Position numbers and translations under genes: made by a program. A DNA stretch of 64,000 nt from an uncultured Nocardioides sp. (GTDB taxonomy: Bacteria > Actinomycetota > Actinomycetes > Propionibacteriales > Nocardioidaceae). The DNA is taken from contig NZ_CANLDB010000001.1 of the NCBI RefSeq assembly GCF_947489365.1, positions 248,001 to 312,000 of the forward strand, in the 5' to 3' direction. Numbering within the stretch: the first letter of the stretch is position 1; each line of letters begins with the position of its first letter. The notes beneath the pieces are model-generated. The model saw nothing but the letters and a program-made list of their open reading frames with translations, ran no database searches and was not told the origin of the DNA. This document shows positions 58,830 through 64,000 of this stretch, in pieces.

Positions 58830-59069
58830 CCGGGTGCTCCCCCCAGCTCGGTGGGCGCGGGACGCTCTGGGGCGGCCTGGCCGACTTCCCGGGGTGAGTG
58901 GTGACCTCGGCACCTCCCGTGCCGAATTACGCACGGTAGGTGCCGACATCACAGGGCACCCTGGGAACTCGGCAGCCAGGGCGGGCCCGTCTCACGATTC
59001 GGACGCAACGTCCACATGTCGGGACCCCGATGTGCGTCGCGTACGACGGGCTGCGTACCGTGAGGGCTG
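58830..59069. other. Intergenic region upstream of the SAM riboswitch
   Basis: The 387-bp gap between otsB and thrC holds a strong hairpin (58901-58952), the thrC promoter and the riboswitch from 59070. A TACCGT at 59056-59061 is a possible -10 box 9 bases before the aptamer. Bases 58984-59050 contain shorter dyads around GACGCAACGTC. No gene was found. Confidence 0.5.
58901..58952. terminator. Long stem-loop behind otsB
   Basis: TCGGCACCT (58907-58915) with AGGTGCCGA (58938-58946) and CCGTGC (58917-58922) with GCACGG (58931-58936) form one continuous stem of 15 bp plus a C-T mismatch around an 8-base loop CGAATTAC. Across a 2x2 internal loop GTGA and TCAC extend it. There is no U run. A terminator for otsB is the simplest reading. 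Confidence 0.5.
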
Positions 59070-59203
59070 CTCATCACGAGGGACTGAGGGAACGGCCCGT
59101 CGACGTCCCGGCAACCACCGCCATCCACGCCGCCCAGAGGCGCACGGAGGCCGGAGAGGTGCCAATTCCGGCCCGCGGCGAGAGACGTCCCGGGGAAGAT
59201 GAG
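59070..59203 (+). promoter_or_regulatory. SAM-I (S-box) riboswitch before thrC
   Basis: The leader shows S-box marks in order: P1 CTCATC (59070-59075) closing with GATGAG (59198-59203), GAGGGACTGAGGG, the CCCGGCAACC block (59107-59116), and GGTGCCAATTCC (59158-59169) followed by a stem that ends in GGGGAAGATGAG. Length of 134 nt is in the normal range. The 3' strand of P1 runs directly into the ribosome site GGAGGAGG, so ligand-stabilised P1 would shield it. S-adenosylmethionine should therefore lower expression of thrC and the genes behind it. Confidence 0.93.
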
Positions 59204-59210
59204 GAGGAGG
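59203..59210 (+). promoter_or_regulatory. Ribosome site of thrC touching riboswitch P1
   Basis: GGAGGAGG ends 6 bases before the ATG at 59217 and its first base is the last base of the P1 helix of the SAM riboswitch. This fixes the start at 59217 rather than at earlier codons in frame and suggests control of translation initiation. Confidence 0.75.
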
Positions 59211-59216
59211 ATCCCC

Positions 59217-60515
59217 ATGAGCGCTCCCGTCGTCGAGATCACCGACGCCCCCGAGTCCGCCGCCACCCCGGCCGGCGCCACCCTGCGTGAGGGCGCCTTC
59301 GGGCCCGCCCGATGTCTCGCCTGCCGCGAGTGCGGCAACGAGGTCGAGCTCGGCCCCCAGTACGCCTGCCCGGAGTGCTTCGGCCCCCTCGAGGTGGCCT
59401 ACGACTTCACTGCGGTCACCCGTGAGCAGATCGAGGCCGGCCCGCGGAACATCTGGCGCTACAAGGCGCTGCTGCCGGTCCCGGACGACATCGAGACCAG
59501 CCCCAACACCGAGCCGGGCTTCACCCGCCTGCTGAAGGCGAACAACCTCGGCGCCGAGCTCGGCATCACGAACCTGTGGGTCAAGGACGACTCGACCAAC
59601 CCCACCAACTCCTTCAAGGACCGCGTGGTCGCCTGCGCGCTGAGCGCCGCCCGCGAGTTCGGCTCGACCGTCTTCGCCTGCCCCTCGACGGGCAACCTGG
59701 CGAACGCCGTCGCCGCCGCGGGTGCCCGCGCCGGCATGAAGACCGTCGTCTTCATCCCCAGCGACCTCGAGAAGCCCAAGCAGGTCAACTCGGCGGTCTA
59801 CACCGACTCGCTCGTCGCCGTCGACGGCAACTACGACGACGTCAACCGCCTCGCCTCCGAGATCGCCGGCGAGGAGGAGGGCTGGGCGTTCGTCAACGTC
59901 AACGTGCGGCCCTACTACGCCGAGGGCTCCAAGACGCTGGGCTACGAGATCGCCGAGCAGCTCGGCTGGCGCCTGCCCGACCAGATCGTCATCCCGGTCG
60001 CGTCCGGCTCCCAGCTGACCAAGGTCGACAAGGCCTTCCGCGAGCTCATCACCCTGGGTCTCGTCGAGGACAAGGACTACCGCGTCTTCGGCGCCCAGGC
60101 GACCGGCTGCTCGCCGGTGTCAGTGGCCTACAAGGCCGGCACGGACGTCGTCCGCCCGGTCAAGCCCGACACCATCGCGAAGTCGCTGGCGATCGGCAAC
60201 CCGGCCGACGCCGTCTACGTGCTCGACGTGTGCAAGCGCACCAACGGTGCGGTCGAGGACGTCACCGACGACGAGATCCGCGCGGGCATCCTGCTGCTGG
60301 CCCGCCACGAGGGGATCTTCACCGAGACCGCCGGCGGCACGACCACGGCCGTGCTCAAGAAGCTCGTCGAGACCGGCCAGCTCGACACCGAGCTCGAGAC
60401 CGTCATCATCAACACCGGCATGGGCCTGAAGACCCTCGACGCGATCGCCGACCAGGTCGGGCCCGCCGCGACCATCGCGCCGACGTACGCCGCGTTCTCG
60501 GCCACCGGCATCTGA
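59217..60515 (+). CDS. thrC: Threonine synthase
   Basis: A 432-residue PLP enzyme that converts O-phosphohomoserine to threonine. The N-terminus has a zinc-ribbon-like CLACRECGNEVELGPQYACPECFGPLEVAYDF, usual for actinobacterial and archaeal-type ThrC. The PLP lysine lies in DDSTNPTNSFKDRVV near residue 133; CPSTGNLANAVAAAGARAG, VIPVASGSQLTKVDKAF and GIFTETAGGTTTAVLKKL follow. Its leader is a SAM riboswitch, linking the threonine branch to methionine/SAM level, since both branches compete for phosphohomoserine or homoserine. cysO follows 42 bp later. Confidence 0.96.
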   Translation: MSAPVVEITDAPESAATPAGATLREGAFGPARCLACRECGNEVELGPQYACPECFGPLEVAYDFTAVTREQIEAGPRNIWRYKALLPVPDDIETSPNTEPGFTRLLKANNLGAELGITNLWVKDDSTNPTNSFKDRVVACALSAAREFGSTVFACPSTGNLANAVAAAGARAGMKTVVFIPSDLEKPKQVNSAVYTDSLVAVDGNYDDVNRLASEIAGEEEGWAFVNVNVRPYYAEGSKTLGYEIAEQLGWRLPDQIVIPVASGSQLTKVDKAFRELITLGLVEDKDYRVFGAQATGCSPVSVAYKAGTDVVRPVKPDTIAKSLAIGNPADAVYVLDVCKRTNGAVEDVTDDEIRAGILLLARHEGIFTETAGGTTTAVLKKLVETGQLDTELETVIINTGMGLKTLDAIADQVGPAATIAPTYAAFSATGI

Positions 60516-60557
60516 GCCGGCCCCACCCAGTCACGACCCACCACGCGAGGAGACGAG

Positions 60558-60833
60558 TTGAGCGTCCAGGTCCGCATCCCCACCATCCTGCGCACCTACA
60601 CCGGCGGTGAGTCCGAGGTGAGCGCCGAGGGGAGCACCCTCGCCGAGGTCCTCGACCACCTCGACGCCCACCACACGGGCATCAGGGCGCGGATCCTGGA
60701 CGACGACGGCAAGCTGCGCCGCTTCGTCAACGTGTACGTCGGCAACGACGACGTCCGCTTCCTCGACGACCTCGGCACCGCGACCCCCGACGGCACGCAG
60801 ATCTCCGTCATCCCCGCGGTCGCCGGGGGCTGA
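60558..60833 (+). CDS. cysO: Sulfur carrier protein CysO (MoaD/ThiS-like)
   Basis: A 91-residue ubiquitin-like protein ending in VIPAVAGG, with the C-terminal Gly-Gly needed for thiocarboxylation. VRIPTILRTYTGGESEVSAEGSTLAEVLDHL, LRRFVNVYVGNDDVRFLDDLGT and the end are very close, from memory, to Mycobacterium tuberculosis CysO, which delivers sulfide to CysM for cysteine synthesis from O-phosphoserine. TTG 60558 follows GAGGAGACGAG. cysM and the Mec protease gene are not adjacent here. The position behind thrC places it under the SAM riboswitch transcript. Confidence 0.9.
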   Translation: MSVQVRIPTILRTYTGGESEVSAEGSTLAEVLDHLDAHHTGIRARILDDDGKLRRFVNVYVGNDDVRFLDDLGTATPDGTQISVIPAVAGG

Positions 60834-60855
60834 GCCTCCCTCGTCCGAGGACCCC

Positions 60856-61320
60856 GTGGCGGACCACCACTACGCGCTCGACCTCACCTGGACCGGTGAC
60901 CGCGGCACCGGGACCAGCGGCTACCGCGCCTACGACCGCGACGTCCTCGTCGTCGCCGACGGCAAGCCCGCGCTGGAGGGCTCGGCCGACCGGCCGTTCC
61001 GCGGCGACCCGTCCCGGTGGAACCCCGAGGAGCTGCTCCTCGCCGCGCTCGGCCAGTGCCACCTGCTGAGCTACCTGCACGTCGCGGTGGTGCACGGCGT
61101 CGTGGTCACGGCGTACGCCGACTCGCCGGTCGGCACGATGCGGCAGGAGGGCATCGGCGGCCGGTTCACCCAGGTCGTGCTGCGACCGCGGGTCACGGTG
61201 GCCTCGCCGGAGATGGTCGAGACGGCCACCCGGATCCACCACGACGCCTCGGAGGCGTGCTTCATCGCCGCGTCCGTGAGCTTCCCCGTGCGTCACGAGC
61301 CGGTCGTGGTCGCCGGCTGA
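60856..61320 (+). CDS. OsmC family peroxidase-like protein
   Basis: A 154-residue protein of the OsmC/Ohr fold. The two reactive cysteines are present in LLAALGQCHLLSYLH near residue 68 and ASEACFIAASVSFPV near 134, and WNPEELLLAALGQC is the family core. Such proteins reduce organic hydroperoxides with dihydrolipoate or similar thiols. GTG 60856 is 22 bp after the cysO stop, so the gene probably belongs to the thrC-cysO transcript; this would link peroxide defence with sulfur-related genes. Convergent with the sigma factor gene, 1 bp between stops. Confidence 0.9.
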   Translation: MADHHYALDLTWTGDRGTGTSGYRAYDRDVLVVADGKPALEGSADRPFRGDPSRWNPEELLLAALGQCHLLSYLHVAVVHGVVVTAYADSPVGTMRQEGIGGRFTQVVLRPRVTVASPEMVETATRIHHDASEACFIAASVSFPVRHEPVVVAG

Positions 61321-61321
61321 C

Positions 61322-62545
61322 TCAGCCGAGCGCCGCCCGGCGTCGCGCCAGGTGGGCGGCCTCGACGGCGTTGCGGCACTCCGCGAGCGCGTCGTCGTAC
61401 GACGCCCGCGCCGCGTCGGCGCGTCCGAGCCGCGCGAGCAGCTCCGCGCGGACCGCGGGGAGCCGGTGCCCGGGGACGACGAGGCTCTCCAGCAGCGCCA
61501 GCCCGGCGGCGGGTCCGTCGGCCTCCGCGACGGCGACGGCCCGGGCCAGCCGCACGACCGGCGAGCCGGTCAGCGCCACCAGCTCGTCGTACAGGCTCAC
61601 GATGCGGGGCCAGTCGGTGTCCTCGGCCCGCGCCGCGGTCGCGTGGCACGCCGCGACCAGCGCCTGCAGCAGGTACGGCGTCGCGGGTGCGGTGGCGAGC
61701 GGGGTCAGCAGGTCGACCGCCTCGACGACCTCGGCGTGGTGCCACCGGGAGCGGTCCTGGTCCGGCAGCAGCACCAGTCGTCCGACGTCGTCGAGCCGGG
61801 CGTCGCGTCGCGAGTGCTGGAGCAGGACCAGCGCCAGCAGCGCGTCGAGGTCGGGCGACGTCGGAGCGACCTCGCGCGCCACCCGGACGAGCCGGACGGC
61901 TTCCGACGTCAGGTCGGGACGGTGCAGGTCGGGACCCGAGGACGGCGCGTAGCCGGCGGTGAAGGCGAGGTAGGCGACGTCGGCGACCACGCCGAGACGG
62001 TCACGGAGCGCCGCGCCGGTCGGGACCTCGAACCGCTCGGCGGCGAGACGCTTCCGGGCCCGGGTCAGCCGTGCCGCCATGGTGGGGACCGGCACCAGGA
62101 ACAGTCGGGCGACCTCCTCGGTCGGGACCCCCACGACGAGCCGCAGCGACAGCGCCGCGGCCGACTCCCGGGCCAGGGCGGGGTGGGCGCACAGCAGCAC
62201 CAGCCGCAGCCGCTCGTCCACCGCCCCCACCTCCTCCCCGGCGCTGGCCAGCACCCGCTCCGCCTCCTGGGCCCGCGACGCCTCCACCTCGAGCACCGGC
62301 TGGGCGCGCGCCCGGACCGCCTCCGCCCGCAGCCGGTCCAGCACGCGCCGACGGGCGACCGTCATCAACCACCCGGCCGGGTTGGCCGGGACCCCGTCGA
62401 CACCCCAGGTGCGGAGGGCCGCCTCGAACGCCTCGGACAACGCGTCCTCGGCGAGGTCGAGGCGTCCGAACCTCGCCACGAGCAGCGCGAGCAGGCGGCC
62501 CCACTGCTCGCGGTGGAGCGCGTCCAGCTCGCCGGGCCGACCCAC
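61322..62545 (-). CDS. ECF42-type sigma factor with C-terminal helical extension
   Basis: A 407-residue sigma-70 family factor. Residues about 8-70 are region 2 (ALHREQWGRLLALLVARFGRLDLAEDALSEAFEAALRTW, ANPAGWLMTVARRRVLDRLR). Region 4 is near 125-175 (LRLVVGVPTEEVARLFLVPVPTMAARLTRARKRLA). The C-terminal 220 residues are TPR-like helices (LVALTGSPVVRLARAVAVAEADGPAAGLALLE). This layout and the two DGPF-domain genes upstream are the ECF42 arrangement; no classical anti-sigma gene is present. GTG 62545 follows the previous stop by 5 bases. It is last in a three-gene operon. Confidence 0.92.
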   Translation of the reverse strand: MGRPGELDALHREQWGRLLALLVARFGRLDLAEDALSEAFEAALRTWGVDGVPANPAGWLMTVARRRVLDRLRAEAVRARAQPVLEVEASRAQEAERVLASAGEEVGAVDERLRLVLLCAHPALARESAAALSLRLVVGVPTEEVARLFLVPVPTMAARLTRARKRLAAERFEVPTGAALRDRLGVVADVAYLAFTAGYAPSSGPDLHRPDLTSEAVRLVRVAREVAPTSPDLDALLALVLLQHSRRDARLDDVGRLVLLPDQDRSRWHHAEVVEAVDLLTPLATAPATPYLLQALVAACHATAARAEDTDWPRIVSLYDELVALTGSPVVRLARAVAVAEADGPAAGLALLESLVVPGHRLPAVRAELLARLGRADAARASYDDALAECRNAVEAAHLARRRAALG

Positions 62546-62550
62546 CTCGT

Positions 62551-62910
62551 TCAGAACGACACGTCCACGACCTCGCGGACCTCGACGTCGTACTCGCGGG
62601 GGAGGAGACGGACCAGCTCGACCGCGACCTCCAGGTCGTCGACCTCGATCAGGTAGTAGCCGCCGAGCTGCTCGGCCGTCTCGGCGTACGGGCCGTCCGT
62701 GACGGCGCGGGAGGCGGCGTCGGTGCCGGCCCTCACCGTCCGTGCCGTCGACGCCGGCGCCAGCGCCTCGCCGCCCAGGACGCGGCCGCGGGCGGCGACC
62801 GCCTCGTCGAAGGCCGTGAAGTCCGCGACCACGCGCGCCCGGTGGTCGTCGTCGGCGGCCTCCCAGTGCGCGAAGTGGTCGACCTCCGCCAGGAGCACGA
62901 GCACCTTCAT
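62551..62910 (-). CDS. YCII-related DGPF domain protein
   Basis: A 119-residue protein with the ferredoxin-like YCII fold. VTDGPYAETAEQLGGYYLIEVDDLEVAVELV near residue 70 is the DGPF motif region. The N-terminus MKVLVLLAEVDHFAHWEA is the first strand and helix. Proteins of this kind are always linked to ECF42-type sigma factors and are thought to act with them, but their biochemical role is unknown. ATG 62910 lies one base after the stop of the previous DGPF gene; the sigma factor gene follows 5 bases behind its own stop. Confidence 0.88.
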   Translation of the reverse strand: MKVLVLLAEVDHFAHWEAADDDHRARVVADFTAFDEAVAARGRVLGGEALAPASTARTVRAGTDAASRAVTDGPYAETAEQLGGYYLIEVDDLEVAVELVRLLPREYDVEVREVVDVSF

Positions 62911-62911
62911 C

Positions 62912-63298
62912 TCAGCCCTCCTCCGTCGTGCCGGGAGCCGGCGCGGGCTGCGACGGCTTCGCGGCCCGCACCTCGACGCCGCCGTCGTCGTCGACCAGCA
63001 GCGCTGCGCAGGCCAGCAGGTCCTCGAGGTCGTCGGACTCGACCAGGTAGAAGCCGGTCAGCTGCTCGGCCGTCTCGGCGTAGGGACCCTCGGTGCGCAC
63101 GACGTCACCGTCGCGACGCCGCAGCGCCCGCGCCGCGCGCGAGTGCTCCAGCTCGGCGCCGCCGACGACGGTGTGCCCCCGCGCGGCGAGCGCCTCGGCG
63201 AACCGTCCGTGGGCGGCGTACGTCGCGGCGCGGGTCGCCTCGTCGGCGGCCTCCCAGGTCGTGTCGTCGCCGGTCAGCAGCACGGTGTAGGTGGTCAT
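62912..63298 (-). CDS. YCII-related DGPF domain protein
   Basis: A 128-residue paralogue of the following gene. TYTVLLTGDDTTWEAADEATRAATYAAHGRFAEALAARGHTVVGGAEL and VRTEGPYAETAEQLTGFYLVESDDLEDLLACAALL show the fold, with EGPYAE in the place of DGPF. ATG 63298 follows ACGAGGAGACGAC. It is the first gene of the three-gene ECF42 operon. The C-terminus is a short Pro-rich tail. It may be the target as well as the partner of the sigma factor, since ECF42 factors often drive their own DGPF genes; no -35/-10 motif could be assigned with confidence. Confidence 0.85.
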   Translation of the reverse strand: MTTYTVLLTGDDTTWEAADEATRAATYAAHGRFAEALAARGHTVVGGAELEHSRAARALRRRDGDVVRTEGPYAETAEQLTGFYLVESDDLEDLLACAALLVDDDGGVEVRAAKPSQPAPAPGTTEEG

Positions 63299-63448
63299 GT
63301 CGTCTCCTCGTCTCGGGTGAATGGTCTCTCGTGGTGGTGACGCGCGGAACCGTCGCGGATCGACAGGCGTCGCGGAAAGTTCCGGGAGTTCGACCCCGGG
63401 GCGCCCGGGGTTCACCGGGACGCCGCCGGAATCGGCGAGAACGTCCTC

Positions 63449-64000
63449 GTGCGATCTCGGATGCTCACCACCCTCGCCCTGCTCACCCCGCTCCTCGCCG
63501 CCCCCGCGCTCGCGGGTCCGGCCGCGGCCGACCCCGACCCCCGGGCGGTCGACCGGTCGACGGCCTCACGGACCCTCGACCTCCAGGCCCACCGCGGTGG
63601 CATGGCGCTCACCGTGGAGTCCACGCGCGCCGGTTTCGCCCGGGCGCTGCGGCTGGGGGTGACGACCCTCGAGCTCGACACCCAGGTCACCGAGGACGGG
63701 GTCGCGGTCGTCACCCACGATCGGCGCACCAACCCGGCGGTCTGCACCGACACCGCGCCGGCGACGCCCGGCGACCCGGCCTTCCCCTACGTGGGCTCCT
63801 TCGTGCGCGACCTGTCCTGGGACCAGCTGGCGACCCTCGACTGCGGCTCGACGACGAAGTCGGCCACCTACCCGGACCAGCTCGCCGTCCCGGGGGCACG
63901 AATGCTGCGCCTCGACGAGCTGTTCGACCTCGTCGAGACCTACGGCGCCGACGGGCCCGACGGCGTCCGCATGAACATCGAGACCAAGGTGGAGGCCGGC
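63449..64000 (+). CDS. Secreted glycerophosphodiester phosphodiesterase, N-terminal part (cut by window edge)
   Basis: An open frame of 184 codons reaches the window end. A signal peptide (RMLTTLALLTPLLAAPALAGPAAA) comes first. Then LDLQAHRGGMALTVESTRAGFARALRLGVTTLELDTQVTEDGVAVVTHDRRTNP shows the GDPD core: HRG with catalytic His, E in VES, E-x-D in LELD and the second His in THD. MNIETKVEAG near the end is a further metal-binding strand. It should hydrolyse glycerophosphodiesters outside the cell to sn-glycerol-3-phosphate and an alcohol. The start may be GTG 63449 or ATG 63461; neither has a clear ribosome site. Confidence 0.88.
   Translation, partial: MRSRMLTTLALLTPLLAAPALAGPAAADPDPRAVDRSTASRTLDLQAHRGGMALTVESTRAGFARALRLGVTTLELDTQVTEDGVAVVTHDRRTNPAVCTDTAPATPGDPAFPYVGSFVRDLSWDQLATLDCGSTTKSATYPDQLAVPGARMLRLDELFDLVETYGADGPDGVRMNIETKVEAG

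Overview
The window is a chromosomal segment of a very GC-rich actinobacterium. The signs are near-universal G/C third positions, many GTG and TTG starts, apparently leaderless genes, and lineage-typical families (DUF3000, DUF3263, CysO-type sulfur carrier, the CgoX/ChdC coproporphyrin heme branch, ECF42 sigma factor with DGPF proteins, WS/DGAT). The gene mix fits a Nocardioides-like member of the Propionibacteriales; this is an inference from content, not a database match. I saw no rRNA, no convincing tRNA, no transposase, no prophage and no CRISPR array. Most of the segment looks like ordinary chromosome with clear operons.

Layout. 0-10 kb: the tail of a DUF2786-type gene, a frameshifted gene remnant, a chaperone-fold protein, a YwaF-type membrane protein, a secreted metallophosphatase, two NERD-domain proteins (one with an SF1 helicase), a GH16-like lipoprotein and a pair of acyl-CoA dehydrogenases. 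10-20 kb: DUF429, a small hydrolase, two Pro/Thr-rich surface proteins, a repeat cluster, an ABC exporter with a DesK/NarL-type two-component system, and a secreted S15-type hydrolase. 20-34 kb: a photolyase homologue without the Fe-S cysteines, a wax ester/triacylglycerol synthase, a secreted DUF1524 nuclease, an FUSC exporter overlapping a DinB polymerase with an altered steric gate, a ThrE exporter, and a Baeyer-Villiger-type monooxygenase/SDR operon with a divergent TetR gene. 34-45 kb: rocD, hrpA, a candidate structured small RNA, an orphan solute-binding lipoprotein, RNase D-DUF3000, and hemE.

45-54 kb holds the most coherent metabolic unit: a LysR regulator divergent from a DszC/MsuC-like flavoprotein, followed by SfnG, an SsuD/MsuD-type monooxygenase, an SsuE/MsuE-type FMN reductase and a flavin reductase. 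Together they could take dimethyl sulfone through methanesulfinate and methanesulfonate to sulfite. The unit sits between hemE and cgoX-chdC, genes that are neighbours in many actinobacteria. 54-64 kb: a PHA-synthase-like hydrolase with a histone H1-like tail overlapping otsA, DUF3263-LytR_C, otsB, a clear SAM-I (S-box) riboswitch in front of thrC-cysO-osmC, an ECF42/DGPF cassette, and the start of a secreted glycerophosphodiester phosphodiesterase.

Beyond the genes there are three kinds of non-coding structure. First, short tandem arrays with a period of almost exactly 32 bp recur beside gene ends at four places, in two related sequence flavours sharing a GCCGA-N-TCGGC core. Second, dispersed imperfect palindromes lie near 14.4 kb and 25 kb. 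Third, there are several strong hairpins, one long enough with its own -10 box to be a probable ncRNA gene (39421-39513). All functional statements rest on motifs read by eye and knowledge of families; no searches were run.
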